This document shows positions 35,931 to 46,215 of a stretch of 64,000 nt of DNA, in pieces. Under the pieces are notes generated by a model that was given only the letters and a program-made list of their open reading frames with translations, was not told the DNA's origin and did no database searches. The position numbers were made by a program, and so were the translations under genes. Position 1 is the first letter of the stretch. Each line of letters opens with the position of its first letter. This stretch comes from Paracoccus subflavus (GTDB lineage: Bacteria > Pseudomonadota > Alphaproteobacteria > Rhodobacterales > Rhodobacteraceae), in NCBI RefSeq assembly GCF_004310345.1, contig NZ_SISK01000004.1, positions 124,001 to 188,000 of the forward strand, given 5' to 3'.

Positions 35931-37789
35931 TCCCTTGCCTCCTGCCACCACAGCTCGGGCAAGAAGCCCGGCCAATCTCCGTAAAGTGGCGTTGTCCGGT
36001 CAGGATAGCGCAGGTCCGCCGCATGGGCCAGCCGCGAGACAGGCGAGAACCCGACCGGGACCACGTAACGCCCGGCGGTCAGGATTCGATCCAGGGCACG
36101 AACCGCAGAGGCGAAATCGTCGCGCGTCTCGGCCGTGACCATGGCACCGATCACGGCATCGACAGCAGGACTTTTCACGCCCATCCAGTTGCGGCTGCCG
36201 GGCTGATCGGCCGCCACCGACCCCCAATAGAGCAACTGCTCGTTCCCCGGCGACAGCGACAGCGCGCGTTCGTACCAGGTCATGTCGAACTGGAATTGAT
36301 TGGTGCGCTGCACGAATTGCGCGGAATCCAGCAGGGTGATGCGCGCCTGGATGCCCAGATTGCGCAGGGCCTGGACATAGATGTCGGCGATCTGCTGGGT
36401 TTCGGATGCCGTGCGCATCGCGGTGCCCGACTGGTTCAGCAGGATTTCAAAGGCAAAAGGGCGACCCTGGGCGTCTGCAAGCACCCCGTCCCGGACCGTC
36501 CAGCCCGCCTCGGCCAGCAAGGCCATGGCCCGGCGCAGGGCCCCCCGGTCAAGCGCACGGTCGGACCCTTCGGGAAGACTGTATCCCTCGATCGTGCCGG
36601 GGGGCAGGTCGGCCTTGAACGGCTCGAGCAATTCGGCCTCGCGGCCCCCGGCCGGACCCGGCTGCATGGCCAGATCCGAATTGGCGAAATACGAGGTGAT
36701 GCGCCGGTCCTTGCCGCCGTTCAGGGTCATGTTGATGAAGCGGAAATTGAATGCCTCGATCATGGCCTGTCGCACCCGCCAGTCCGCGAACAGGGGGTTT
36801 CGGGTATTCATCACCAGCCCCATGATCCCCGACGGGCGCCCATGGGGAATTTCCGTTTTGACGGCATCGCCGCGCTGCATCAGGGGAAAGTCGTATTCGG
36901 TCTCCCATTTCTGGGCGGAAAGCTCTCTCCAGACCGTGACCTCGCCGGCCTTGAACGCCTCGAACATGGCGTTGGCATCGCCGAAATAATCGTAACGGAT
37001 CACATCCAGATTGTTGCGCCCGCGATTGACCGCCAGATCCTTTCCCCAGTAATCCGGGTTGCGGCGCAAGGTGATCGACCGCCCTGGGTCCACCTTGTCA
37101 ACGATATAGGGACCAGACCCCACCGGCACTTCGAGACTGGATGCACTGAAGTCCTGCCCATCCCACTGCGCCTTTTTCAGGACCGGACGCAGGCCCATGA
37201 GCAGCGGCAGTTCCCGGTCCGCCTCGGTAAAGGTCAGGCGAACGGACCGCTCGCCGGTTTTCTCCATCGAGGCGACCCGCGCCCAGGCGCTGTGATAACG
37301 GGGATGGCCCTGCGTTCCCAGAGTCTCGAATGACCACATCACGTCCTCGACCGTGACGGGGCTGTTGTCGGAAAAGCGCGCCTCGGGGTGCAGAGTGAAC
37401 TCGACCCAACTGCGGTCCGGAGCGGTTTCGACGCGTTCCGCTAGCAGGCCGTAAAGCGTGAAGGGTTCGTCAAGGCTGCGATACATCAGGGTCTCGGCCA
37501 CATGAACCCCGATTCCCCACGCCCCGTTTCCCTTGAGAACCCAAGGCTTCAGCGAATCAAAGCCCCCCGGTTCCGCAAGGCGAATCATGCCGCCTTGCTG
37601 CGCCTCTGGGTTGACGTAGGGCAAAGCGGTGAATCCACTGGATAACGCCGGTTCTCCATACATGGCAAGCCCATGCCCCGACTGTGCGCCAGCCGAAAGC
37701 GGCATCAATGCCACAGTCGAAAAAGCCCCACATAACAGGCACAAGACCCTTAGCGTAAAGGATTTGTTAAGTTTTCTTAAGAACCACAT
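35927..37789 (-). CDS. Peptide ABC transporter solute-binding protein, YejA-like
   Basis: A 620-residue family 5 extracellular solute-binding protein. A signal peptide covers residues 1-36 (VLCLLCGAFSTVALMPLSAGA). Marker segments are LKPWVLKGNGAWGIG, VTVEDVMWSFETLGTQGHPRY, VPVGSGPYIVDKVDPG, RNPDYWGKDLAVNRGRNN and the C-terminal WYERALSLSPGNEQL. These are typical of YejA, the microcin C/peptide-binding protein. The yejB/E/F permease genes are not next to it. The minus strand upstream has a TTGACG-17-TTGAAT candidate promoter near 37820-37855. Confidence 0.88.
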   Translation of the reverse strand: MWFLRKLNKSFTLRVLCLLCGAFSTVALMPLSAGAQSGHGLAMYGEPALSSGFTALPYVNPEAQQGGMIRLAEPGGFDSLKPWVLKGNGAWGIGVHVAETLMYRSLDEPFTLYGLLAERVETAPDRSWVEFTLHPEARFSDNSPVTVEDVMWSFETLGTQGHPRYHSAWARVASMEKTGERSVRLTFTEADRELPLLMGLRPVLKKAQWDGQDFSASSLEVPVGSGPYIVDKVDPGRSITLRRNPDYWGKDLAVNRGRNNLDVIRYDYFGDANAMFEAFKAGEVTVWRELSAQKWETEYDFPLMQRGDAVKTEIPHGRPSGIMGLVMNTRNPLFADWRVRQAMIEAFNFRFINMTLNGGKDRRITSYFANSDLAMQPGPAGGREAELLEPFKADLPPGTIEGYSLPEGSDRALDRGALRRAMALLAEAGWTVRDGVLADAQGRPFAFEILLNQSGTAMRTASETQQIADIYVQALRNLGIQARITLLDSAQFVQRTNQFQFDMTWYERALSLSPGNEQLLYWGSVAADQPGSRNWMGVKSPAVDAVIGAMVTAETRDDFASAVRALDRILTAGRYVVPVGFSPVSRLAHAADLRYPDRTTPLYGDWPGFLPELWWQEARE

Positions 37790-37825
37790 TGCCTGCCCGC
37801 CCGATGTTTTGTGTTTTCGATGCAA

Positions 37826-37855
37826 ATTCAACAAAGTCAGCGGGGGATCGTCAAT
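37826..37855 (-). promoter_or_regulatory. Candidate sigma-70 promoter for the YejA-like unit
   Basis: On the minus strand TTGACG and TTGAAT are separated by 17 bases, about 40 bases ahead of the solute-binding protein ATG. Both hexamers are near-consensus. A transcript from here would cover the solute-binding protein, entericidin and CsbD-like genes. It is antisense to the short plus-strand reading frame at 37854. Exact boundaries are approximate. Confidence 0.4.
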
Positions 37856-37952
37856 GGCGCGACGAACTTCTTCGTTGGACTCGGACGGGCTTTCGCGTAT
37901 AAGTGACTTACTGCTCGATAGGTTTCTTGCCTGTATGAAACCTGCCTCATGA
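37854..37952 (+). other. Possible 32-residue small ORF or short RNA
   Basis: An ATG preceded by AGCGGGGGAT opens a frame MARRTSSLDSDGLSRISDLL ending LDRFLACMKPAS, 32 residues, which could fold as one amphipathic helix. It ends 5 bases before a strong terminator that faces the same way, and nothing else on the plus strand needs that terminator. A leader peptide, micropeptide or non-coding RNA of about 100 bases are all possible. No family is recognised. Confidence 0.4.
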
Positions 37953-37956
37953 CTTG

Positions 37957-37984
37957 CGCCCGCCTTGTGCGGGCGTTTTTTTTT
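37957..37984 (+). terminator. Strong intrinsic terminator, plus strand
   Basis: CGCCCGC, five bases, GCGGGCG makes a 7-bp GC stem followed by nine T. This is a textbook Rho-independent terminator. It lies 67 bases ahead of the 3-hydroxybutyrate dehydrogenase gene and after no annotated plus-strand gene, so it marks the end of a short transcript or an attenuated leader. Confidence 0.85.
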
Positions 37985-38051
37985 GACCATTCTGGCCCCG
38001 CAACACGCTTCCGGTCCCGGAAAGCGTGGAAACTGCCTCAGCGGAGGGCCA

Positions 38052-38834
38052 ATGTTCGAAAGATTTCTTGTCGGTAAGACGGCAATCGTGACGGGTTCTA
38101 ATTCCGGGATCGGTCTGGGGGTTGCGCAGCGGCTTGCCAGGGCGGGGGCCGATATCGTTCTGAACAGCTTTACCGACCGGCCCGAGGATCATGACCTTGC
38201 CGCGCGACTTGCAGCCGATCACGGGGTCGTCGTTCGCTATATCCAGGCGGATATGTCCCGTGGCGACGAATGCCGCGCCCTGATCGACAAGGCAGGCGGC
38301 TGCGACATCCTGGTGAACAACGCCGGTATCCAGCACGTCGCCCCGATCCCGGACTTTCCGGTGGACAAATGGGATGCGATCATCGCCATCAACCTGTCTT
38401 CGGCCTTCCATACCACCGCAGCCGCCCTGCCGCAGATGCGCAAGGCCGGGTGGGGCCGCATCGTGAACATCGCATCGGCCCATGGCCTGACGGCCAGTCC
38501 CTACAAATCCGCCTATGTCGCGGCCAAGCACGGCATCGTGGGACTGACCAAGGTAACGGGCCTGGAAACCGCTCGCGAGCCGATCACCTGCAACGCCGTA
38601 TGTCCCGGCTATGTCCTGACCCCGCTGGTCGAGGCCCAGATTCCCGACACCATGAAGGAATACGGCATGACCCGGGACGAGGTCATCCAGAACGTGATGC
38701 TGCAACGCCAGCCCTCCAAGGACTTTGCCACCATCGAGCAACTGGGGGACACCGTGGTTTTCCTGTGCAGCGAATCGGCCGCGCAGATCACGGGAACGAC
38801 CATCAGCGTGGACGGCGGCTGGACGGCGCTTTGA
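38052..38834 (+). CDS. bdhA: 3-hydroxybutyrate dehydrogenase
   Basis: A 260-residue SDR oxidoreductase. The NAD loop TGSNSGIGLGVAQRLA is at 15-30, the NNAGIQH motif near 90, and the catalytic tyrosine and lysine in SAYVAAKHGIVGLTK near 155. The C-terminal QPSKDFATIEQLGDTVVFLC and TISVDGGWTA are typical of D-3-hydroxybutyrate dehydrogenase. It interconverts 3-hydroxybutyrate and acetoacetate in PHB turnover. The ATG at 38052 follows GGAGGG. Confidence 0.92.
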   Translation: MFERFLVGKTAIVTGSNSGIGLGVAQRLARAGADIVLNSFTDRPEDHDLAARLAADHGVVVRYIQADMSRGDECRALIDKAGGCDILVNNAGIQHVAPIPDFPVDKWDAIIAINLSSAFHTTAAALPQMRKAGWGRIVNIASAHGLTASPYKSAYVAAKHGIVGLTKVTGLETAREPITCNAVCPGYVLTPLVEAQIPDTMKEYGMTRDEVIQNVMLQRQPSKDFATIEQLGDTVVFLCSESAAQITGTTISVDGGWTAL

Positions 38835-38874
38835 CAGCGCCGTCCCCTGTGAGAACAGCGCCGTTCGCGACGGG

Positions 38875-39255
38875 TCAGGCCAGCGCAGCCTCTATGGCAC
38901 GCAGGTCCGCGTTGGACAGGTTCTTGTTGATTTCCTTTCGCAGGCGGAACTGCAATTCCTTGTGGTAATGCTTGCGCAGGATGCCCAGGGCGGCGGGATC
39001 GGCGATGACGACGATATCCTCGAACCGCTGGTGCAGGGCCATGTCGTTCAGATGATCGGCCAACTGTCTGACGAACAGCCCCGGATCGTCGCCGGGAATG
39101 ACATCCGGGCTGCGATCACCGGGCGTCGGTTGGTTCAATGATTCCGGCGTGATCTGCTCGACCTCGGCCAGATCGAGGCCATGTCGCGCCGTGTTGCGGA
39201 ACAGGACCGCGGAATGGCCGTCGGCGACAACGACCAGGGTGTCATGGGGCAGCAT
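38875..39255 (-). CDS. Host attachment family protein
   Basis: A 126-residue protein of the host-attachment/baeRF-like type (PF10116). It begins LPHDTLVVVADGHSAVLFRN, has the VRQLADHLND and IVVIADPAALGILR segments, and ends with EINKNLSNADLRAIEAAL. Members were first linked to Agrobacterium plant attachment; structurally they resemble archaeo-eukaryotic release factor domains. The role in this organism is not known. It is 45 bases upstream of nothing on its strand but follows the aspartate aminotransferase unit end, so its own promoter is likely. Confidence 0.78.
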   Translation of the reverse strand: MLPHDTLVVVADGHSAVLFRNTARHGLDLAEVEQITPESLNQPTPGDRSPDVIPGDDPGLFVRQLADHLNDMALHQRFEDIVVIADPAALGILRKHYHKELQFRLRKEINKNLSNADLRAIEAALA

Positions 39256-39300
39256 GTGCGTCTTCCTTTTGCCTGTCGGGGCCAACGCACGGATGCAGCG

Positions 39301-40888
<1,588 letters not shown>

Positions 40889-40963
40889 AATTTTTTCTAT
40901 TCCCGGAAAGCAGGTTCGGTTGAATTAACTGAAGATTTTGCTTTTTGCGGCAATGATGCCGTC

Positions 40964-41518
40964 ATGACAGATAAATCAGGACCGCAAGCCGCCATGATTT
41001 CCCCCGTGCCGCGCGACATGCGCCCCCAGTCCGACGTTCAGGCATTGCCCGATCTGGCCGACATGACCGATGCCTATCTGGAGTCGTTGCAGCTTCTGGA
41101 ACGTTTGCATCGGTTGATGCTGGACCTGGTCAAGGACGAATTCGAGCGTCTCAACCAGAACGACCTGACGCCGGTTCAGGCGATGATCCTGTACAACCTC
41201 GGCGGGGCCGAGGTGTCGGCGGGCGAATTGCGGTCCCGCGGCATGTATCAGGGATCGAATGTCAGCTATAACCTGAAAAAGCTGGTCACGATGGGCTATG
41301 TCCATCATGAGCGCAGCGACCTTGACCGCCGTTCGGTCCGGGTGAAGCTGACCGAAGAAGGACAGGCGATCCGCGATCTGGTTCACCGGCTGTTCCTGCG
41401 CCATGCCGAAGGGCTTGCCATATCCGGCGTGCTGGAGGATCCCCCCCTGGATCAGGTGAACCTGCAGAACCGCCGGATCGAACGGTTCTGGCTTGAACAG
41501 ATCCGTTACATCTATTGA
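40964..41518 (+). CDS. MarR-family winged-helix regulator, LdtR-like
   Basis: A 184-residue regulator with a central winged helix-turn-helix (LTPVQAMILYNLGG, EVSAGELRSRGMYQGSNVSYNLKKLV, DRRSVRVKLTEEGQ). The YQGSNVSYNLKKL recognition helix is the one seen in LdtR-like regulators of alphaproteobacteria, which control transpeptidase/stress genes. The 75 bases upstream are AT-rich (including TTGAATTAA), fitting a promoter. Its own target and ligand cannot be told. Confidence 0.85.
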   Translation: MTDKSGPQAAMISPVPRDMRPQSDVQALPDLADMTDAYLESLQLLERLHRLMLDLVKDEFERLNQNDLTPVQAMILYNLGGAEVSAGELRSRGMYQGSNVSYNLKKLVTMGYVHHERSDLDRRSVRVKLTEEGQAIRDLVHRLFLRHAEGLAISGVLEDPPLDQVNLQNRRIERFWLEQIRYIY

Positions 41519-41540
41519 CGGCCGGCCGTCCCTGCGCAGC

Positions 41541-41975
41541 CTACCAGTGACCGGTGTTCTCCATGCTGGTCCAGGGCTCGCTCGGGGGCAGGGGATCGCC
41601 CTCCTGCAGCAATTCGATCGAGATGTTGTCGGGGCTGCGCACAAAGGCCATGTGCCCGTCACGCGGCGGGCGGTTGATGGTGATGCCTGCGTCCATCAGC
41701 CTCTGGCACATCTCGTAGATGTTGCCGACGCGATAGGCCAGATGGCCGAAATGACGGCTGTCAGAGGGCAGGCCGTCGTCGCCGTCCCAGTTGTGGGTCA
41801 GTTCCACCGGGCATTCCGGCTGGTCCGGCGGGGCCATGAAAACCAGGGTGAAGCGCCCTTTGTCATTGTCGATACGGCGCGTTTCCTCAAGCCCGAGCAG
41901 CTTGAAGAACGCCATGGTCTTGTCCAGATCCTTTACGCGGACCATCGTATGCAGATAGCGGATCTTCACGGGCAT
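41541..41975 (-). CDS. gloA: Lactoylglutathione lyase/VOC family protein
   Basis: A 144-residue glyoxalase I fold protein. The metal ligands fall in IRYLHTMVRVKDLDKT (His), CPVELTHNWDG (Glu), HFGHLAYRVGNI (His) and ISIELLQEG (Glu), so a nickel or zinc site is complete. It would convert the methylglyoxal-glutathione hemithioacetal to lactoylglutathione. The ATG at 41975 follows AGGAGA. It is 56 bases downstream of folA. Confidence 0.9.
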   Translation of the reverse strand: MPVKIRYLHTMVRVKDLDKTMAFFKLLGLEETRRIDNDKGRFTLVFMAPPDQPECPVELTHNWDGDDGLPSDSRHFGHLAYRVGNIYEMCQRLMDAGITINRPPRDGHMAFVRSPDNISIELLQEGDPLPPSEPWTSMENTGHW

Positions 41976-42031
41976 CTCCTTCTTGCAGATTGCCCGCAGC
42001 TTGGCATGGCGGGCAACGGGGCGCAAACGGA

Positions 42032-42511
42032 TCAGCGGCGGCGCAGGTATTCGACCAGCACGCAGGCCGGATCGGCCGGGCGCAAGGAAAAACTCCCGAT
42101 GCAGGTCCACTGTGCCAGGTCGAGGCCCGGAAAGAATGCGTCGGCGTCCGGGACGGCCAGATCCACCTCGGTCAGCAAAAGCCGGTCTGCCTGCGGCAGC
42201 AGCGCCCGATAGATGCCGGCCCCGCCGATGCCATAGACCCGGCGATGGCCTGACCGACAGGCATGATCGACCGCCATCTCGGGCGACGAAAAGACCTGTT
42301 CAGCAATCGATTCATCCGAAGAAACAACAAGGTTCAGCCGGTTCTTCAAGGGTTTTACGGGCAGGCTGATCCATGTCCGGCGACCCATGACAAGGGCGCC
42401 GCCGGTGGTTTCTCGCTGGAAGAAAGCCAGGTCTTCGGGCGCGTGCCAGGGGATCTTGTTGTTCTTGCCGATGGCACCGTCGATGCCGCGCGCCGCGATC
42501 AGGGTCAGCAT
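42032..42511 (-). CDS. folA: Dihydrofolate reductase
   Basis: A 159-residue DHFR. It has the NADPH/folate core ARGIDGAIGKNNKIPWHAPEDL with the substrate-binding acid at about residue 27, GALVMGRRTWISLP, and VYGIGGAGIYRALLPQADRLLLTEV. It regenerates tetrahydrofolate, needed after each thymidylate synthase turnover. It starts 2 bases after thyA, so the two are co-translated. Confidence 0.95.
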   Translation of the reverse strand: MLTLIAARGIDGAIGKNNKIPWHAPEDLAFFQRETTGGALVMGRRTWISLPVKPLKNRLNLVVSSDESIAEQVFSSPEMAVDHACRSGHRRVYGIGGAGIYRALLPQADRLLLTEVDLAVPDADAFFPGLDLAQWTCIGSFSLRPADPACVLVEYLRRR

Positions 42512-42513
42512 GA

Positions 42514-43347
42514 CTAGACCGCCACCGGGGCCTTGATGGCCGGATCGGGATGATAGTCCCGCACCTCGAAATCGTCGTATCGGAAATCAAAGATCGAATC
42601 CACCTGTCGGCGCAGATGCAGCCGGGGCAGGGGCTTGGGCGTCCGGGCTAACTGGGTGTGCACCTGTTCCAGATGGTTCGAATAGATATGCGCGTCGCCG
42701 ATGGAATGCACGAAATCGCCTGGTCGGTAGCCTGTCACATGCGCCAGCATCACCAGCAGCAGCGCATACGAGGCGATGTTGAAGGGCACACCCAGGAACA
42801 TGTCGGCGGACCGCTGGTAGAGCTGCAGATGCATCCGGTCGCCCAGGATGCGCACCTGCCACAGCGTATGGCACGGGGGCAGGGCCATGTCGGGGACCTC
42901 GGCCGGATTCCACGCCGATACGATCAAGCGGCGCGAATCGGGGGTCTTGCGGATCGCCTGAACCAGATCGGCGATCTGGTCGACCTGGCCGGCCAGAAAC
43001 AGCGGCTGCCCGTCCAGCGTCTGACCGCTGGGCACCAGCTTGGGGAACCGGCGCCACTGATGCCCATAGACCGGCCCCAGGTCACCGTCCCCGTCGGCCC
43101 ATTCGTCCCAGATTGAGACGCCGTTTTCCCGAAGATAGCGGATGTTCGTGTCGCCCGACAGGAACCACAGCAATTCATGGATGATGGATTTCAGATGCAG
43201 CTTCTTGGTTGTGACCAGGGGAAACCCGTCATCCAGGGCATAGCGCGATTGCAGTCCGAAATACGAGATCGTGCCCGTGCCGGTGCGATCCGTGCTGTCC
43301 TGACCGTGGTCCAGAACCGTCCGCAGGGCGTCGTGATACTGCTGCAT
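42514..43347 (-). CDS. thyA: Thymidylate synthase
   Basis: A 277-residue ThyA. The catalytic cysteine is in [13 protein letters not shown] (near 155), the arginine dUMP-binding pocket is in [14 protein letters not shown], and folate-binding signatures [14 protein letters not shown] and [17 protein letters not shown] are present. It makes dTMP from dUMP. It is 1 base after parE and 2 before folA, so an operon parE-thyA-folA is evident. Confidence 0.97.
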   Translation of the reverse strand: MQQYHDALRTVLDHGQDSTDRTGTGTISYFGLQSRYALDDGFPLVTTKKLHLKSIIHELLWFLSGDTNIRYLRENGVSIWDEWADGDGDLGPVYGHQWRRFPKLVPSGQTLDGQPLFLAGQVDQIADLVQAIRKTPDSRRLIVSAWNPAEVPDMALPPCHTLWQVRILGDRMHLQLYQRSADMFLGVPFNIASYALLLVMLAHVTGYRPGDFVHSIGDAHIYSNHLEQVHTQLARTPKPLPRLHLRRQVDSIFDFRYDDFEVRDYHPDPAIKAPVAV

Positions 43348-43348
43348 G

Positions 43349-45307
43349 TCAGACGTCCAGTTCTTCGGCGAAACGGGCGTTTTCCTGGATGTATTCGAAC
43401 CGCAGTTCGGGCTTTTTCCCCATGAGACGCTCTACCAGGTCGCCGGTTTCGCCGCCTTCGTCGTCGTCGATGCTGACCCGGATCAGCTTGCGCGTTGCGG
43501 GGTTCATCGTCGTGTCCTTGAGATCCTTGGCGTCCATCTCGCCCAAGCCCTTGAATCGCTGGACGTCGATCCTGCCCTTGCCGCCCAGTCCCTTGGCCAG
43601 CATCCGTTCCTTTTCGGCATCGTCGGCGACATAGATTCGGTGTGCCCCCTGCGTCAGGCGGTAAAGCGGCGGGCAGGCCAGATAGAGATGCCCCTTGTCG
43701 ATCATCGGCCGCATCTGGGTGAAAAAGAACGTCATCAACAGCGACGCGATATGCGCGCCGTCCACATCCGCATCGGTCATGATGATGATCTTGTCATAGC
43801 GCAGGTCATCGACGTTGAATCTGGTTCCCATTCCGACGCCAAGCGCCTGGCAAAGGTCATTTATTTCCTGGTTGGCCCCCATCTTGCCAGATGCCGCCCC
43901 GAGGACGTTCAGGATCTTGCCCCGCAGGGGCAGCAGGGCCTGGGTGGTGCGGTCGCGCGCCATCTTGGCGCTGCCGCCCGCGCTGTCGCCTTCGACGATG
44001 AACAGTTCGGTGCCGTCGCGGCCGGTGGCGGAACAATCGACCAGCTTGCCCGGCAGGCGCAGCTTGCGCGTGGCCGTCTTGCGGGCGGTTTCCTTTTCCT
44101 GCCTGCGGCGCATCCGTTCATCGGCGCGAAGGATGAGAAAATCGAGGATCGCGCCCGCCGATTTCGTGTCGCCGGCAAGCCAGGTATCGAAATGGTCGCG
44201 CACGGCGTTTTCCACCAGCCGGGCGGCCTCGGTGGTTGCCAGCCGGTCCTTGGTCTGGCCCACGAATTCGGGCTCGCGGATGAAGCAGGACACAAGGGCA
44301 CAGCCCCCGGTCAGAAGATCCTCTCGGGTGATCTGGGCGGCCTTCTTGTTGTTGACCCGTTCGCCATAGGCGCGAACCCCCTTGAGGATTGCGGACCAGA
44401 ATCCTGCCTCGTGCGTTCCGCCTTCGGGGGTGGGAACGGTATTGCAATAGGACTGGATGAATCCATCGCGCGCAGGCGTCCAGTTGATCGCCCAGTCGAC
44501 CTTGCCCGGCGCCTTGAACCTTTTGAAATCGACGCTGCCCGCAAAGGGTCGGTCGGCATAGGTGCTGGCACCCTTCAGCGTTTCGGCCAGATAATCGGCA
44601 AGGCCGCCTGGAAAATGGAACGTCGCCTCGCAGGGCGTTTCGCCGTCGTCGATCTCGGACTTCCAGCGGATCTCGACGCCGCTGAACAGATAGGCCTTGG
44701 ACTTGACCATCCTCAGCAGCCGCGCAGGCTTGAAGCGGTGATGGCCGAAAATCTGTTCGTCCGCGTGGAAGGTCACGGTTGTGCCGCGCCGGTTGGGCGC
44801 CGCGCCGATCCTGGCCACCGGCCCTTGCGGCACCCCGCGCGAAAACCGCTGCTCGAACAGTTCCCGGTTGCGGGCGACCTGCACCACCATGCTGTCCGAC
44901 AGCGCATTCACCACCGAAGCACCCACCCCGTGCAGCCCCCCCGATGTCTGATAGGTATCCCCCGAGAACTTGCCCCCCGCATGCAGGGTGCACAGGATCA
45001 CCTCAAGGGCGGACTTGCCCGGAAACTTGGGGTGGGGGTCGACGGGGATGCCACGGCCATTGTCGCGCACCACCACGCTGTGATCGGCCAGCAGCTCGAC
45101 CTCGATCCGGGTCGCATGGCCCGCCACGGCCTCGTCCATCGAATTGTCAAGGATTTCGGCCACCAGATGATGCAGCGCGCGGTCGTCCGTGCCGCCGATA
45201 TACATGCCGGGCCGCTTGCGCACGGGTTCCAGCCCCTCCAGCACCTCGATCGAAGCGGCGGAATAGCTGTCGGTCGCCTCGGCGGCGGAAAGAAGATCGT
45301 CGGCCAT
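43349..45307 (-). CDS. parE: DNA topoisomerase IV subunit B
   Basis: A 652-residue type IIA topoisomerase B subunit. The GHKL ATPase has [20 protein letters not shown] and [13 protein letters not shown]; the Toprim half has [14 protein letters not shown] and [15 protein letters not shown]. The length of about 650 fits ParE rather than GyrB of about 800. With ParC it decatenates daughter chromosomes. The upstream frame to 45757 was not used because the ATPase begins directly after [17 protein letters not shown]. Confidence 0.93.
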   Translation of the reverse strand: MADDLLSAAEATDSYSAASIEVLEGLEPVRKRPGMYIGGTDDRALHHLVAEILDNSMDEAVAGHATRIEVELLADHSVVVRDNGRGIPVDPHPKFPGKSALEVILCTLHAGGKFSGDTYQTSGGLHGVGASVVNALSDSMVVQVARNRELFEQRFSRGVPQGPVARIGAAPNRRGTTVTFHADEQIFGHHRFKPARLLRMVKSKAYLFSGVEIRWKSEIDDGETPCEATFHFPGGLADYLAETLKGASTYADRPFAGSVDFKRFKAPGKVDWAINWTPARDGFIQSYCNTVPTPEGGTHEAGFWSAILKGVRAYGERVNNKKAAQITREDLLTGGCALVSCFIREPEFVGQTKDRLATTEAARLVENAVRDHFDTWLAGDTKSAGAILDFLILRADERMRRRQEKETARKTATRKLRLPGKLVDCSATGRDGTELFIVEGDSAGGSAKMARDRTTQALLPLRGKILNVLGAASGKMGANQEINDLCQALGVGMGTRFNVDDLRYDKIIIMTDADVDGAHIASLLMTFFFTQMRPMIDKGHLYLACPPLYRLTQGAHRIYVADDAEKERMLAKGLGGKGRIDVQRFKGLGEMDAKDLKDTTMNPATRKLIRVSIDDDEGGETGDLVERLMGKKPELRFEYIQENARFAEELDV

Positions 45308-45408
45308 GGGGTCTGCTCTGGTTCTTGGCTTTGGCAAAGGACTATTCCCTGGGGCAGGGCCCAAGGCCAGTCCGGCATGGGCAATATAAGGCGCCCGGAC
45401 CGGAATGG

Positions 45409-46068
45409 CTACTCCGGCTCTGCGGCGCGGCTTTCCCACATCTTGCGGAAGGCCGGGCGTGCCTGGCACGCCTCGAGCCAGGCCATGACGGCCGGGAACC
45501 GGGACATCAGGTCGCCATGGCCCTGCGCATATCGCAGCACCTCGGCCATGTTGATGTCGGCCACGGTGAACCGGTCGCCCATCAGATAGCTGCGGCTGGA
45601 CAGATGCCCCTCGACCACCTTCAGCGGGCGGACCAGCCGTTCGGCCGAATTGGCGATGATGGCCCCGTCTTCGTCCGATGGCGGGCGGGCACGGCCATGC
45701 AGGAAAAGGATCGTCAGCGCATCGGGTTCGATGCTGGTGGCGGCGTAAAAGCTCCACTGCATCATCAGCGCGTCCTCGGCCAGATCGGCCGGGGCCAGGG
45801 GGCCGCCGTGCTTGCGCGCCAGATACAGGGTCGCGGCCAGGGATTCCGACAGCACCAGCCCGTCATCCTCGATCACGGGAATCGCACCGGCGGGCGACAA
45901 CGACAAAAAGGCCGGCGAATGGGTGTTCAGGGGCGCATCGGTCGCATCGGGATCGCCAAGGCGATAGGCCTGAATCACCGGGATCTGGCGGAACGGCAGT
46001 TCCATTTCATGGCACAGCCAGATGATGCGAGAAGCCCGGGACCGGGTAACACCGTGAATGGTCAGCAT
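45409..46068 (-). CDS. Glutathione S-transferase family protein
   Basis: A 219-residue GST. The N-terminal thioredoxin fold (MLTIHGVTRSRASRIIWLCHE) carries the glutathione site SPAGAIPVIEDDG and LSESLAATLYLA, and the helical C-terminal domain contains the RFTVADINMAEVL capping motif. Substrate is unknown. It is divergent from ccoG with 147 bases between, which contain an FNR-type site. Confidence 0.9.
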   Translation of the reverse strand: MLTIHGVTRSRASRIIWLCHEMELPFRQIPVIQAYRLGDPDATDAPLNTHSPAFLSLSPAGAIPVIEDDGLVLSESLAATLYLARKHGGPLAPADLAEDALMMQWSFYAATSIEPDALTILFLHGRARPPSDEDGAIIANSAERLVRPLKVVEGHLSSRSYLMGDRFTVADINMAEVLRYAQGHGDLMSRFPAVMAWLEACQARPAFRKMWESRAAEPE

Positions 46069-46144
46069 GAAAGGCTCCTTATGTCCGAACCGCAGGTTAG
46101 GCCAGCAGGCCGCCCTGCGGAAGCGTCATCCTGAGGTCCGGGAT

Positions 46145-46158
46145 TTGATGCAGGTCAA
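46145..46158 (+). promoter_or_regulatory. FNR/FnrL-type binding site ahead of ccoG
   Basis: TTGAT, GCAG, GTCAA matches the FNR consensus TTGAT-N4-ATCAA with one mismatch. It lies 58 bases before the ccoG start, a distance that fits activation from about -41. ccoGHIS is under FnrL control in Rhodobacter, so oxygen-limited induction is expected. Confidence 0.75.
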
Positions 46159-46215
46159 GGTATGCCCCGTGCCGCCGGTCTAGACCAGTCTGGCGAAACA
46201 GGAGCACTTCTTCCC

